Origin: Mucilaginibacter paludis DSM 18603 | GTDB lineage: Bacteria > Bacteroidota > Bacteroidia > Sphingobacteriales > Sphingobacteriaceae | NCBI RefSeq assembly: GCF_000166195.2 | Contig: NZ_CM001403.1 | Coordinates: 3,676,432-3,740,431 of the forward strand | DNA length: 64,000 nucleotides | Reading direction: 5' to 3' | Shown here: piece by piece, positions 1-9,536 of the stretch | Numbering within the stretch: position 1 is the stretch's first letter | Layout: each line of letters starts with the position of its first letter | The notes under the pieces: generated by a model | Told to the model about the DNA's origin: nothing | Databases searched by the model: none | Seen by the model: the letters and a program-made list of their open reading frames with translations, nothing else | Translations under genes and position numbers: made by a program

Positions 1-514
1 CCTGTATCAAAAACACGGGCACGGCAGCGGCACCATCAATAAAGCCAATCATAATCATGGCGGGCAAACCTTGCACCAGCGCCAGGCGCAAAACGTAAAT
101 GCTGATATGCGATATACGTGCTATAGCCACCGTACGATCATTAACGGGCCGGGGCGCTATAATCAATTGGTCGCGCACGTCAATCAGCACCGTTGTAAAA
201 TCGGTAATGAGCGTTAAGGACATTAGCACCATAAAGGCGCTAAAATAAACCGTTTGCCCAACCAGGGGCTTGTTGAAAACAAACAGAACAGCGCCATACA
301 ACGCTCCGAAGATCAGCGAGAAAACAGTTACCTTAAAGGAAGAGGAGGCTGAAGTAGTAGTGGCACGCCTACGGCCGGCAAACATGGCAGGTGGCCGACG
401 GCTATCCATCAGGAGTTTAACCCGGAGGATCTCATGCAGTTGGTAGGTATCAACACCGGTTCGTTCCAAAAAAGGGTTGAACAAGGCAACTAATCGTAAA
501 AAAAGCTTATCCAT
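1..514 (-). CDS. ABC transporter permease, partial (cut by window edge)
   Basis: This is the first 171 residues of a protein that runs off the left edge of the window. It starts MDKLFLRLVALFNPF at the ATG read from 514. After a basic, soluble stretch of about 55 residues rich in R, T and S come hydrophobic segments at roughly residues 60-80, 90-110 and 140-165, as in ABC-2-type permeases. Its start lies 5 bases after the stop codon of an ABC ATPase on the same strand, so the two very probably form one exporter. The substrate cannot be told from the sequence. Family assignment rests on context and hydrophobicity, not on a conserved motif. Confidence 0.7.
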   Translation of the reverse strand, partial: MDKLFLRLVALFNPFLERTGVDTYQLHEILRVKLLMDSRRPPAMFAGRRRATTTSASSSFKVTVFSLIFGALYGAVLFVFNKPLVGQTVYFSAFMVLMSLTLITDFTTVLIDVRDQLIIAPRPVNDRTVAIARISHISIYVLRLALVQGLPAMIMIGFIDGAAAVPVFLIQ

Positions 515-519
515 TGTGA

Positions 520-1293
520 TCAGTCAAAAGCGTTCATAATGGCATCGGTTTCATGACTTGAAGTATCACGACCGGTTAATTTGGCAAAAATCTGCTCCAG
601 CGTATCACTGTGGTTCTGCTTGAGCGACTCAAAGGTACCGTCGGCAACAATCTCGCCTTTGTTAATCAGCAATATCCTATCGGATACTTTTTCAACTACA
701 TCCATCATGTGCGAGCAATAAAATATGGTTTTGCCTTCTTGCGAAAGGCGCACAATTAATTCTTTCACGGTAATTACGGCGTTAGCGTCCAGCCCCGAAA
801 GCGGTTCATCCAACACAATAATCTGCGGGTTGTGGATAATGCCCGAAATGAGCAGCACCTTTTGCTTCATCCCTTTAGAGAAGGTATCCATCCTGTCGTT
901 CAAATTAGCGCTCAGGCCAAAGGCCCCCAATAGTTTTTGTGCACGTTCGGTTACTACATCCTCTTCCATATCATATAGCTTGCCTATAAAATCGAGGTAT
1001 TCCATCGGCGTAAGCACCTCATATATCTCGGCATTTTCGGGCACATAACCCATTAAACGTTTAATGTCCTGCGGGTTTTGCGCCATGTTAAGGCCATTAA
1101 CAATTACCTCGCCCTCAAAATCGGGGATAAGGCCGGTCAAAATTTTTACCGTTGTTGATTTACCTGCCCCGTTCGGCCCGATGTAGCCTATCACCTGACC
1201 CGGAAAAATATCGAGCGTTAAATGCTTTAAAACCATTTTTGATCCGTATGATTTGGAAAGATTACGGATCTGGATCAGTGGTACGGTACTCAT
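520..1293 (-). CDS. ABC transporter ATP-binding protein
   Basis: A 257-residue ATPase subunit of an ABC-2 type exporter. The Walker A loop GPNGAGKST is at residues 39-47, the signature region FSKGMKQ at about 138-144 and the Walker B IIVLDEP at about 158-164, followed by the D-loop SGLDA and the H-loop in YCSHMMD. The variant signature (SKGMKQ instead of SGGQ) is typical of the CcmA/DrrA-like exporter group. It lies directly upstream of the partial permease and would energise it from the cytoplasmic face. The C-terminal 30 residues are a short acidic tail. The transported substrate is unknown. Confidence 0.9.
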   Translation of the reverse strand: MSTVPLIQIRNLSKSYGSKMVLKHLTLDIFPGQVIGYIGPNGAGKSTTVKILTGLIPDFEGEVIVNGLNMAQNPQDIKRLMGYVPENAEIYEVLTPMEYLDFIGKLYDMEEDVVTERAQKLLGAFGLSANLNDRMDTFSKGMKQKVLLISGIIHNPQIIVLDEPLSGLDANAVITVKELIVRLSQEGKTIFYCSHMMDVVEKVSDRILLINKGEIVADGTFESLKQNHSDTLEQIFAKLTGRDTSSHETDAIMNAFD

Positions 1294-1359
1294 TTTGCTG
1301 CTTTTTTAATACATCCAAAAGATAGAAAAAATATTTTAAATTGATAGTTGAAGTATTGA

Positions 1360-1761
1360 CTATCCGTTCAGGAAGCTGTTATTTTTATTAGCACCGATCA
1401 TCTTCATAATTAAAGCGCCGATAACTATGCCCACCGTGTAACACAACATATCGCCCCACGAAAACACCTGCCCCAATACCAGTTTACCAAACGTAGTTTG
1501 CCTGATCTGGTTGATCCATTCTGCCTGGTAAAGCTGGCTAAGCTCTATGCCATAACAAAACAATAAGCTGATGATGACCACTTGCTTTAAAGCTTGATTA
1601 ATAAAAATAAACCGAACCATAAAAAACACCATAGTTGCCCACAATACATCGCCCACCCAAAGCGGAACACTCGTAACCATTCGGGATAAAAAGCCGAGGA
1701 TAATGGATAGAATGATCAGGAAAATATATATTATTGCGGGAGTGCGGATAAGGCCTTTCAA
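1360..1761 (-). CDS. DUF2809 family membrane protein
   Basis: A 133-residue integral membrane protein with about four hydrophobic segments (residues 8-28, 35-55, 62-80 and 100-122). The stretch ELSQLYQAEWINQIRQTT followed by a hydrophobic segment containing SWGDMLCYTVG is characteristic of the DUF2809 family, whose members have no established function. It is one base downstream of the YcxB-like gene on the same strand, so the two are probably co-transcribed. No signal for regulation was seen. VanZ-like proteins have a similar layout and are the main alternative. Confidence 0.8.
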   Translation of the reverse strand: MKGLIRTPAIIYIFLIILSIILGFLSRMVTSVPLWVGDVLWATMVFFMVRFIFINQALKQVVIISLLFCYGIELSQLYQAEWINQIRQTTFGKLVLGQVFSWGDMLCYTVGIVIGALIMKMIGANKNNSFLNG

Positions 1762-1762
1762 T

Positions 1763-2275
1763 TTACAACTGAATTTTTATTTTAAACCCGCTTTGCTTCA
1801 GGTAATCTTTCAGAGCCCTGATGTCCGTGCCGTTATCCAAACCAACTTTAATAATATTTGCCGACCTGTGGCTTTGATATAATAATATCCAGCCGTTCAC
1901 TCCTTTGATCTTATAAATTTTAGCCCATTTATAAAGAGATGTAAATGATTCGCCGGTAACATTTACACCCTCCTCTGTAAACTCGTAGCTGGTTGCTTCC
2001 TGCAGCATCTGGTTACTTTTAAAGCTTAGTGGCACCGTGATTAACGGAATTATGATGATTAATATAGTCCAAATAGTTACCATTAGCCCGTAATAATAGA
2101 GGTCAGAATCAAAAATGGCGTAGTTGTGTGTTACAAACAGCCCTGTGGAAAAAACTATAAACAGCCCTGCAAATACACACATACATAACATCCAGGCCCT
2201 GGCAAACATAAGCTGGTAATGTAGTTTAAGATATTCCCTTTTTAAAAGTTGTGACTGAATTGTAAAACTGTTCAT
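1763..2275 (-). CDS. YcxB-like membrane protein
   Basis: A 170-residue protein with two transmembrane segments near residues 28-50 and 62-85, then a soluble domain of about 80 residues. That domain holds the pattern YEFTEEGVNVTGES followed by WAKIYKIKGVNGWILLY, typical of the YcxB-like C-terminal domain, a PH-like fold on the cytoplasmic side. Function in the family is not established. It is the first gene of a two-gene unit with the DUF2809 protein. No catalytic residues are evident. Confidence 0.75.
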   Translation of the reverse strand: MNSFTIQSQLLKREYLKLHYQLMFARAWMLCMCVFAGLFIVFSTGLFVTHNYAIFDSDLYYYGLMVTIWTILIIIIPLITVPLSFKSNQMLQEATSYEFTEEGVNVTGESFTSLYKWAKIYKIKGVNGWILLYQSHRSANIIKVGLDNGTDIRALKDYLKQSGFKIKIQL

Positions 2276-2384
2276 TGTTGCAGATGGTTATTTAATTGAA
2301 TGTGTCTATTTTAACGTTCTCCTTTGGCAAATACACACTTTAATTTGTTTTGGTAAATGGAGGCTATACTACTCAGCAAGGCCA

Positions 2385-3923
2385 TTATCCCGCCCAATTC
2401 TCCCTGTCCAAACTTCGGTAATGGATGGCTTCGGCCAAGTGTTCCATTTCAATGTTCTCGCTTCCGGCAAGGTCGGCAATGGTTCTGGAAACTTTCAGGA
2501 TACGGTCATAGGCACGCGCCGAGAGGCCCAGTTTCTCCATCGCCTTTTTCAGTAAGGTTTGGCCTGCTGTATCTATCTTGCATAGGTCGCGCACCATTTT
2601 GGTACTCATTTGGGCATTAGAGTGTAATCCCTGCTGGGAGCCAAACCGGGCTATTTGTACATCCCTTGCCCTAATCACCCGCTCGCGGATGCCTTCGCTT
2701 TTTTCGGCCAGCCTGTCTGATGATAGTTCGGTAAAGTTTACCGGTGTTACTTCAACATGCAGGTCTATCCTGTCCAGCAGCGGACCCGATATTTTGCTCA
2801 GGTATTTTTGTACCATCCCCGGAGGGCAAACACATTCCTTTTCGGGATGATTATAATAACCGCAAGGGCAGGGATTCATACTGGCTATCAACATAAAGCT
2901 GGAGGGATAATCGACCGACATCCGCGCACGCGATATGGTTACCCGGCGTTCTTCCAGCGGCTGGCGCATTACTTCGAGCACCGTGCGCTTAAACTCGGGC
3001 AATTCATCCAAAAACAAAACACCGTTATGTGCCAGCGATATTTCGCCGGGCTGTGGATTGGTGCCTCCGCCAACCAAAGCCACATCACTGATGGTGTGGT
3101 GCGGTGAGCGGAAGGGCCTTACAGTAACCAGCGCATCACTTGCCGAAAGCTTCCCGGCTACCGAATGGATCTTGGTAGTTTCTAAGGATTCCTGCAAACT
3201 TAAGGGCGGCAGTATGGAAGGGAGCCTGCGGGCCAGCATGGTTTTACCCGCTCCCGGCGGACCAATCAGTATCACGTTGTGGCCGCCTGCGGCGGCAATT
3301 TCTAAGGCGCGTTTAATATTCTCTTGCCCGCGTACTTCCGAAAAATCGCTGTCGTAATTGTTAACGCTGTTATAAAACTCTTCGCGGGTATTCACAATTT
3401 CGGCCTTTAGCTGAACGGTCCCGTTAAAAAAGCCGACGACCTCCGTGATGCTTTCAACGCCAAAAACTTCCAGATCGCTTACAATAGCGGCTTCCCGCGC
3501 GTTTTGTTTTGGCAGGATAAAACCTTTAAACCCTTCTTTGCGGGCCTGGATAGCAATGGGCAAAGCGCCTTTAATGGGCTGTAGCCCGCCATCGAGCGAG
3601 AGCTCGCCCATAATCAAATACTTGTCCAATTCGTCAGGCGTAATCTGGTTAGATGCCGCCAAAACACCGGTGGCTATGGTGAGGTCGTACGATGAGCCTT
3701 CTTTCTTGATATCTGCCGGTGCCATATTTACAATTACCTGCTGCCTCGGCATGTGGTAACCACAGTTTTTTAACGACGACTGTATCCGGAAATAGCTTTC
3801 CTTAACGGCATTATCCGGCAAGCCGACTATAGAATACTTAGTGCCCGATGCAATATTAACTTCAACTGTAATGGTTGTGGCCTCAATTCCGTAAACAGCG
3901 CTGCCAAAGGTTTTAACTAACAA
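2385..3923 (-). CDS. yifB: YifB/ComM family Mg-chelatase-like AAA ATPase
   Basis: A protein of about 512 residues when read from the TTG at 3923, giving the usual family N-terminus ([14 protein letters not shown]). The frame stays open upstream to an ATG at 4013, but that would add about 30 residues the family does not have. It has an N-terminal ChlI-like fold with GELSLDG near residue 120, an AAA core with Walker A GPPGAGKT near residue 220, Walker [10 protein letters not shown], and the cysteine cluster [17 protein letters not shown]. In ComM this protein acts as a helicase promoting branch migration during uptake and recombination of DNA. It is divergent from the araC-type gene. Confidence 0.9.
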   Translation of the reverse strand: MLVKTFGSAVYGIEATTITVEVNIASGTKYSIVGLPDNAVKESYFRIQSSLKNCGYHMPRQQVIVNMAPADIKKEGSSYDLTIATGVLAASNQITPDELDKYLIMGELSLDGGLQPIKGALPIAIQARKEGFKGFILPKQNAREAAIVSDLEVFGVESITEVVGFFNGTVQLKAEIVNTREEFYNSVNNYDSDFSEVRGQENIKRALEIAAAGGHNVILIGPPGAGKTMLARRLPSILPPLSLQESLETTKIHSVAGKLSASDALVTVRPFRSPHHTISDVALVGGGTNPQPGEISLAHNGVLFLDELPEFKRTVLEVMRQPLEERRVTISRARMSVDYPSSFMLIASMNPCPCGYYNHPEKECVCPPGMVQKYLSKISGPLLDRIDLHVEVTPVNFTELSSDRLAEKSEGIRERVIRARDVQIARFGSQQGLHSNAQMSTKMVRDLCKIDTAGQTLLKKAMEKLGLSARAYDRILKVSRTIADLAGSENIEMEHLAEAIHYRSLDRENWAG

Positions 3924-4008
3924 TTTATGATGGTTTAGTATAACGGTGAAAGATACTGGAAATCTATAATATGGAAAAATGCAGATGATGTAATAAATGC
4001 ATAAATGA

Positions 4009-4016
4009 TACATTTG
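4009..4016 (+). promoter_or_regulatory. Bacteroidota-type -7 box (TAnnTTTG) for the AraC gene
   Basis: TACATTTG fits the Bacteroidota -7 consensus TAnnTTTG. It ends only 5 bases before the ATG at 4022, so the transcript would have almost no leader. The -33 element is not obvious. Inferred from consensus match alone. Confidence 0.4.
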
Positions 4017-4021
4017 TATAT

Positions 4022-4879
4022 ATGCAGCACATCAATATTCCGCAAGCGATAAAAAAGCATCCGCAAACTGCTTGTGATGATATTGCTTTTGTGCTATATA
4101 AAGAGCATTCACAAGCTCAAAAGAACCGGGTGATTTTTAATTGTAATGTGATCAGTTTTGTGGTTAATGGCGTAAAGGATATTTATAAATCATCACAACG
4201 GACCATTATTAATACCGGAGAGGCAGTTTTGATCACCGAAGGGCACAGCATCATCGCCGAGCATTCGCTCAACCGGTCGGAGTACAGCAGCATCCTGATT
4301 TTGTTTCCGACGCGTTATTTAGTTGATTTTTTAAACCGGACCGATATATCGCCAAAGCCCGGAGAATTATTTGATGCGGATAACCAGCTGGTAAAATTTA
4401 AGCAAACACCTTACCAGGCCGGTTATCTGCAAAGTTTGCTGCACATTATTCAGCACCAGCCAAGCATCCCAACTGCCCTGGGCAAACATAAGCTTGAAGA
4501 GCTTTTTTTGAGCATCCCTGCCGAACATCTCAGCGAAATGGCCTCGGTTTTTAAACCATTGATTGATACCCGCGAACTTTCGCTCAAAAAACTGGTTGAA
4601 AATAACCTGGTGAATAATTTAACATTAGACGAGATTGCTTTTTTAGCCAACAAAAGTTTATCGTCCTTTAAGCGCGATTTTGAAAAAGCATACGGCCTTA
4701 GCCCGGGCAAGTACATCCGCGAGCGCAAATTACAAATCGCTTCCGCCGAGCTGATGCAAGGAAAACGGGTAAGCGAATTGTATGTTGATTTGGGCTACGA
4801 GAGCGCGTCCAACTTTACATCGGCCTTTAAAAAGCAATTCGGCTTAACACCTAAGCAATATCAGCTCCAGGCCAAATAA
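4022..4879 (+). CDS. AraC family transcriptional regulator
   Basis: A 285-residue regulator. The N-terminal part (1-170) has a cupin-like sensing layout without recognisable ligand residues. The C-terminal 95 residues form the double helix-turn-helix: the first helix pair is around [21 protein letters not shown] (residues about 200-222), followed by [14 protein letters not shown], and the second is in [16 protein letters not shown], ending in the family motif [12 protein letters not shown]. It is divergent from yifB and is followed 83 bases later by a PEBP-family gene on the same strand, which is a plausible target. The inducer is unknown. Confidence 0.92.
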   Translation: MQHINIPQAIKKHPQTACDDIAFVLYKEHSQAQKNRVIFNCNVISFVVNGVKDIYKSSQRTIINTGEAVLITEGHSIIAEHSLNRSEYSSILILFPTRYLVDFLNRTDISPKPGELFDADNQLVKFKQTPYQAGYLQSLLHIIQHQPSIPTALGKHKLEELFLSIPAEHLSEMASVFKPLIDTRELSLKKLVENNLVNNLTLDEIAFLANKSLSSFKRDFEKAYGLSPGKYIRERKLQIASAELMQGKRVSELYVDLGYESASNFTSAFKKQFGLTPKQYQLQAK

Positions 4880-4962
4880 GGATTGAGCTTTTTGCAGCCT
4901 TTTTTGGCCTGATTTCAATTGATGAAAAAAACATATTGAGGCACTTTTGGTCAACAAAATAA

Positions 4963-5517
4963 TTGACGACCATGAGAACTTTATTTCACTTTCTTTTTTT
5001 TATGCTGATCGCGGATGCGACAGTAAATGCGCAAACCTTTACCCTGAAAAGCAACGACCTCGGCGGGCAGTTCAGCAATGAGTTTACCCTGAATGGTTTC
5101 GGTTGTACGGGCGCCAACAAATCGCCGCAGTTATACTGGCAAAACGCACCTAAAGAAACCAGGAGCTTCGCCATCACCATTCACGACCCTGCCGCACCTA
5201 CCGGCAGCGGATGGTGGCATTGGGTGGTATTTGATATCCCGGCCACGGTAAGCGAGTTAAAACAAAACGCGGGCAATAACCAGGAACACCTGTTACCGCA
5301 AACGGCTATCCAGAGCATTACAGATTTTGGCCAACCAGGCTACGGCGGCCCCTGCCCACCGGTTGGCGATGCGCCGCATCCGTACATTATAACGGTTTAC
5401 GCTTTAAAAACGGCCAAACTGGGCCTAGATAAAAATGCTTCACCGGCTTATGTTGGGTTTGCCATCAGCAATAACCTGATCAGCAAAGCATCGCTCATTG
5501 TATATTATAAACGGTAA
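4963..5517 (+). CDS. YbhB/YbcL family Raf kinase inhibitor-like (PEBP) protein, exported
   Basis: A 184-residue protein with a signal peptide at residues 1-23 (hydrophobic run FHFLFFMLIADATVNA before QTFTL). The bacterial PEBP fold is shown by ANKSPQLYWQNAPKETRSFAITIHDPAAP, the GWWHWVVFDIPA segment with the DPxAP and H residues of the ligand pocket, and GGPCPPVGDAPHPYIITVYAL. The cellular role of bacterial PEBP proteins is not settled. The export signal points to the periplasm. It follows the AraC-type gene and may be controlled by it. Confidence 0.9.
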   Translation: MTTMRTLFHFLFFMLIADATVNAQTFTLKSNDLGGQFSNEFTLNGFGCTGANKSPQLYWQNAPKETRSFAITIHDPAAPTGSGWWHWVVFDIPATVSELKQNAGNNQEHLLPQTAIQSITDFGQPGYGGPCPPVGDAPHPYIITVYALKTAKLGLDKNASPAYVGFAISNNLISKASLIVYYKR

Positions 5518-5599
5518 AGCATCACTAACAATTTACATTTAATTATTAGGCAATTTGCCGCAAATGCTGTTACTTTATCAATAACAATAATTAACAGAC

Positions 5600-5962
5600 A
5601 TGAAAAAAATCGGCTTCATACTATTGATAGGCTTTGCAAGCGTTAAAACTTTTGCGCAAACCACCATTGATGCCAAAGATGCCGCGAAGCACATTGGCGA
5701 AAAAGTAACCATTTGCGATAAAATATATGGTGGTAAATTTTTAAGCGGCGGCGGTATCACCCTGCTGGATTTAGGTGCAGCACACCCCAACGAGTTATTG
5801 ACCTTGCTGATTAAAGGCGACGACCGGAAAAAGTTTAAGGATGCTCCCGAAGTAGCCTTTAAAAACAAAGCTGTTTGTGTTACCGGAACGGTAATTGATT
5901 ACAAAGGCAAACCCGAAATTGTAATTACCGAAGCAGACCAGATTAAATTAACAGAGAAATAA
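5600..5962 (+). CDS. Small exported OB-fold-like protein
   Basis: A 120-residue protein with a signal peptide (residues 1-19, KKIGFILLIGFASVKTFAQ). The mature part carries AAKHIGEKVTICDKIYGGKF near residues 28-47 and KAVCVTGTVIDYKGKPEIVI near 94-113, a pattern seen in small OB-fold proteins of the nucleic-acid-binding (tRNA_anti-like) superfamily found exported in Bacteroidota. Two cysteines remain after cleavage. The function is unknown. It stands alone, about 80 bases after the PEBP gene, and a strong hairpin follows it. Confidence 0.7.
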   Translation: MKKIGFILLIGFASVKTFAQTTIDAKDAAKHIGEKVTICDKIYGGKFLSGGGITLLDLGAAHPNELLTLLIKGDDRKKFKDAPEVAFKNKAVCVTGTVIDYKGKPEIVITEADQIKLTEK

Positions 5963-5963
5963 A

Positions 5964-5997
5964 AACAACAAACCCGGCCGAGGCCGGGTTTGTTGTT
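5964..5997 (-). terminator. Rho-independent terminator for the TonB receptor gene
   Basis: The arms AACAACAAACCCGGCC and GGCCGGGTTTGTTGTT pair perfectly (about 14 bp once a loop is allowed). On the minus strand the hairpin is followed by a U-rich run (TTTTTATTT). It lies about 50 bases past the receptor stop codon. On the plus strand an A-run follows, so termination in that direction is less likely. Confidence 0.75.
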
Positions 5998-6049
5998 AAA
6001 AAAAGACGCCAATGCTCTCTTGTTCCCCCTTCAGGGGATTAGGGGGCCC

Positions 6050-8566
6050 CTACCCCTTACTCTTAGGCGAAAAATCAAAAGGCACTACCACCTTAAAGCT
6101 GATATTCCGGCCCATGTTAAATATACCAGGCTGAACGCCCGGCCCCGGCTCAGCATTATCAAAATATTTTAACCGGCTCATGTTCGATTGGTAATTTACA
6201 TTCGCCAGGTTGGTGCCTTCAATAAATAACTCCAACACTTTTTTACCGGCCGCGTTAACAATATTGCCGCCAACACCGGCGCTAATCAGGTTATAGCCCG
6301 CAGTATAGGTTTCTGTACCATACGCCGAAAAAAATCTGTCCTGGGGATTAAAATGATCAAAACCAACAAAGGCATATACGTTTTTCAATGAGCCAAACCC
6401 TTTGTCAAATTTTCCGCGCAGTTCAGAATGGGTGTGCAAAGGCGGGATAAACGGCAGATACTTTAAACTATCGGGCACCTTACCACCGGTACCTTTATTC
6501 TGCCCGTAAGTTAAACTCATGGAGTTTTCAAAGTGTAACCATTTAACAGGATGAATATCCAGGCTCAATTCGCCGCCATAAATTTGGGCCTTGGTTTGTA
6601 CATACTCAAAAGTGTTATACCCCTGTGTTAATACCGGCGAACCATCGGCATTAAGCAATTGCTGCTGAAAAATATAATTTGAAATACTATTGTTAAAAAC
6701 CTCCGCGCTGGCGCTCACGTTAGGTAGTGTTAAAAAAGCCCCTATATCTTCCTGCAAGCTAAACTCCGGAACAAAGTTTTTGTTACCGGTATGATAGATC
6801 TGCGAACCCGGATCGGCCCCGTTGGACGATAGCTCGGCAATGCTCGGTGCCCTGAAACCACGCGCGATATTACCCTTGATCAAAAATTCGTTCGAGAAAT
6901 TGTACGTTGCGCCAAAGCTTCCCGAAAAGCCCGTAAAGGTTTTGCTCAAGGCATTAAACTGCGAAACCACGTTAGGCGTGGTGGTTGGATTGCTACCAGT
7001 ATATAATAATGGGAAAGCAGCATTGGTAGTATCAACATAAGCAGCCTGTCCGGTAAATGAGCGGCTATCAAATCGCCCACCTGCCGATACATCTAATTTG
7101 CCATAGCTCTTTTTAATTAAAAAGAAGGGGCCAATATCAAACTGGTGGTAGGCCGGTATCGGAAAATTGGTGCCCGGGCCCAGGCTATTGGTTTGATACA
7201 TGCCGTTTAAACCAACCGATGTTTCATAATCCTTAGCGAGGTTAAAGTTGTATCTTAAATCGTAAGTATAAGTATTAAGATTGAGGTTTAAGCCCGGTAT
7301 ATCGGTAGCGGTAGGGTGTGTAAACTCCCGGCGATGGCTATACTGATAGCCCAGGTTTACGCTTAAACTGCCATTATCGCCAAATACAAAATTGCTGTTG
7401 CTATAAATGCGGTATAACTGCACATGCTGATGCAGCGGAGAAATACTGTAGGAGTTTAACTCAGATGAGGATACGATAGGGCGGAAGGCATCCGCTTCGG
7501 TAACCTGTTTGGTAAACTGGCGTGTAAGCGAGTCGCGGCTTCCATCGGGAATCTCCTGCTGATCGTCAAATACCGAAGCGTTTAGGTACGAGTAGCCCCA
7601 TGATTTGTTTATACCCACCATTACCCGCGCATCACGCTCCTGGTAGGCGGTATTATATACACGGCCGTCATGCTGGTTCTGATAATCTTTAGCGCCTTTA
7701 GCAGAGATTACCGTACCCCAAACCAAACCATTTTGGTTGCCCTGCAAACGGAACGAACCATTGTATAAACCATTGTTGGTACCGTAAATACCCTGTACCG
7801 ATCCTAATATTTTCCCTTCCGCAACCGGTGCCGGCGATATCAGGTTCACCACGCCGCCTATCGCGTCAGACCCATAAGTTAAACTTGCAGGTCCTTTGAT
7901 CACTTCAATCCGGTCAACCGCGTTTTGGTCAACCTCAACACCATGCTCATCACCCCATTGCTGGCCTTCCTGGCGTATCCCGTCTACCGACGTAATTACC
8001 CGGTTATAGCCTAAACCGTGTATAAAGGGCTTAGATACGTTGGGACCGGTGGTAACCGCGCTTACACCGGGCAAGTTGGCTATCTGGTCTATCACGTTGC
8101 CCGCTCCGGCCCGCTCATCAAGCGCTTGTTTGGTGATGGCAACGATGGGGATGGGGCTCTTTTTCAATTCGGTTGCCCGTGCAACACCTGTTATAACCAC
8201 TTCTCCGGCCTCAATGGTGGATACATGCATCTGGAAATTCATGACACTGTTTTTTGTAAAATCAACCTTTTGATTGATGGTGGCATAACCAATATAACGC
8301 ACCTGCACCAGGTAGGTACCTTTAGGCACGCGGTTTAAAATATATCTACCCTGGGTATTGGTAGTAGTAGCGTTTTTTAAATCGGGTATGCTTACGGTTA
8401 CGCCAATTAAAGGCTGCCCGTCGGCCTTATCGGTTATCAGCCCGGTTAGTGTGCCGGTCGCGGCGGCTTTGGGCTCATCGCCGTTAACTTTAATGGTGTT
8501 AATTGAGTAGGCAGAAAAATAGATAAACAGGGCAAAAAATGAACCTATAAAAATTTTTAATTTCAT
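6050..8566 (-). CDS. TonB-dependent receptor with N-terminal carboxypeptidase-like domain
   Basis: An outer-membrane receptor of 838 residues, read from the ATG at 8566 because this places a signal peptide (KLKIFIGSFFALFIYFSAYS) at the N-terminus; an upstream in-frame start at 8632 would bury it. Residues about 35-115 are a carboxypeptidase-regulatory-like beta-sandwich (GTLTGLITDKADGQPLIGVTV). The plug follows, with VDRIEVIKGPASLTYGSDAIGGVVN, and then the barrel. The plug motif GQQWGDEHGVEVDQ resembles metal-type receptors. The neighbouring small His/Met-rich exported protein on the same strand supports metal or metal-complex uptake, but the substrate is an inference. Confidence 0.92.
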   Translation of the reverse strand: MKLKIFIGSFFALFIYFSAYSINTIKVNGDEPKAAATGTLTGLITDKADGQPLIGVTVSIPDLKNATTTNTQGRYILNRVPKGTYLVQVRYIGYATINQKVDFTKNSVMNFQMHVSTIEAGEVVITGVARATELKKSPIPIVAITKQALDERAGAGNVIDQIANLPGVSAVTTGPNVSKPFIHGLGYNRVITSVDGIRQEGQQWGDEHGVEVDQNAVDRIEVIKGPASLTYGSDAIGGVVNLISPAPVAEGKILGSVQGIYGTNNGLYNGSFRLQGNQNGLVWGTVISAKGAKDYQNQHDGRVYNTAYQERDARVMVGINKSWGYSYLNASVFDDQQEIPDGSRDSLTRQFTKQVTEADAFRPIVSSSELNSYSISPLHQHVQLYRIYSNSNFVFGDNGSLSVNLGYQYSHRREFTHPTATDIPGLNLNLNTYTYDLRYNFNLAKDYETSVGLNGMYQTNSLGPGTNFPIPAYHQFDIGPFFLIKKSYGKLDVSAGGRFDSRSFTGQAAYVDTTNAAFPLLYTGSNPTTTPNVVSQFNALSKTFTGFSGSFGATYNFSNEFLIKGNIARGFRAPSIAELSSNGADPGSQIYHTGNKNFVPEFSLQEDIGAFLTLPNVSASAEVFNNSISNYIFQQQLLNADGSPVLTQGYNTFEYVQTKAQIYGGELSLDIHPVKWLHFENSMSLTYGQNKGTGGKVPDSLKYLPFIPPLHTHSELRGKFDKGFGSLKNVYAFVGFDHFNPQDRFFSAYGTETYTAGYNLISAGVGGNIVNAAGKKVLELFIEGTNLANVNYQSNMSRLKYFDNAEPGPGVQPGIFNMGRNISFKVVVPFDFSPKSKG

Positions 8567-8647
8567 GATAACATATAAAAATTGAATAAATAGAACATCC
8601 CGTGGGAAACATCCCCGGAAAATTGGATACAATAAAATTTAAAAATG

Positions 8648-8971
8648 TTATACGGTGGGAGGGGAGCGCCCGGCAGAGAGGATGAGCGCGATGCCTTTAT
8701 AATCGTGCTGACGGGTGTAATGCGTATCGCAAATGGTAACCAGCGGGCTTACTGTGGCGTTGCCAAATATAGCCATGTGTGTATGATGCATCATATCGCA
8801 TATATTACACTTGTCGGTTACGGTTTGTACCGGTTGCTGAGCTTTTACAGTATGCTGAACCGGCGTTTTAAAAGAATGAAAATGCTGGTGAGAATACACC
8901 ATAGTTTGCCCTGCTATAAAACAGATCAATATGATCCAGGCAAAACGGATATGGAGTTTTTTCTTTTTCAA
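8648..8971 (-). CDS. Small exported His/Met/Cys-rich protein upstream of the TonB receptor
   Basis: A 107-residue protein with a hydrophobic N-terminal segment (about residues 8-25) behind a lysine cluster, then a mature part rich in potential metal ligands: HQHFHSF near residue 30, KCNICDMMHHTHM near 54-66 and a late CDTHYTRQHDY. No database family is recognised by eye. It precedes the TonB receptor on the same strand with about 80 bases between, a common arrangement for small metal-related proteins in Bacteroidota. Metal binding is inferred only from composition and position. Confidence 0.65.
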   Translation of the reverse strand: MKKKKLHIRFAWIILICFIAGQTMVYSHQHFHSFKTPVQHTVKAQQPVQTVTDKCNICDMMHHTHMAIFGNATVSPLVTICDTHYTRQHDYKGIALILSAGRSPPTV

Positions 8972-9186
8972 CTTATGGTGTAACGTTACAACACAGGGTT
9001 AATTACTTATTCGCGTTATTTTATTACCGTTAGCGCCTGATCAGTAACAAACTGCTAACAAAAGTAATATTTTATTTCAAAATTGATTTTTTTACCCGTC
9101 ATGCGTTGGTAACATTATCGTGATGCCGTTTTAAGGCGATTGCACCCAACGCGAAGGTATCGTCATATTAACCTTATATTTGCCGA

Positions 9187-9534
9187 ATGAAACCTGCTGA
9201 AGTTAATTTTAAATGGACCGAACTGCAACAACGCATAGCAACTGATTTTGATACAGATACTCCTGATATTAAGGTGATGCTATTTTTAATAGGTGTGCAG
9301 GAACTGGGGCAGGGGCCAAAAAAATTTAGTAAGCGGCAAAAGGAAGAACTGATGCATATTGCTAATTGCAGGCTTTTTAGTAAACTTGGTTTTTATGAAC
9401 TGGAAGGGCTGGACCAGGATGGTTGGCCGCATTGGAAAATGATTGTTCCGATACCAAACTATACTCTTTTAGAACAGGAAATGCTCATCAAATCTCTCAT
9501 TATTGATTATTTTGATGAGATTTATAATAGCTGA
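9187..9534 (+). CDS. Conserved hypothetical protein
   Basis: A 115-residue soluble protein, mildly acidic, with no signal peptide or membrane segment. Visible features are a helical first half (LQQRIATDFDTDTPDIKVMLFLIGVQELG), a basic stretch KKFSKRQKEELMHIA, and a C-terminal half with GLDQDGWPHWKMIVPIPNYTLLEQE. It ends 2 bases before the cyclophilin gene and is surely co-transcribed with it. A TATATTTG box lies only a few bases before its ATG. I do not recognise the family and assign no function. Confidence 0.75.
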   Translation: MKPAEVNFKWTELQQRIATDFDTDTPDIKVMLFLIGVQELGQGPKKFSKRQKEELMHIANCRLFSKLGFYELEGLDQDGWPHWKMIVPIPNYTLLEQEMLIKSLIIDYFDEIYNS

Positions 9535-9536
9535 AT

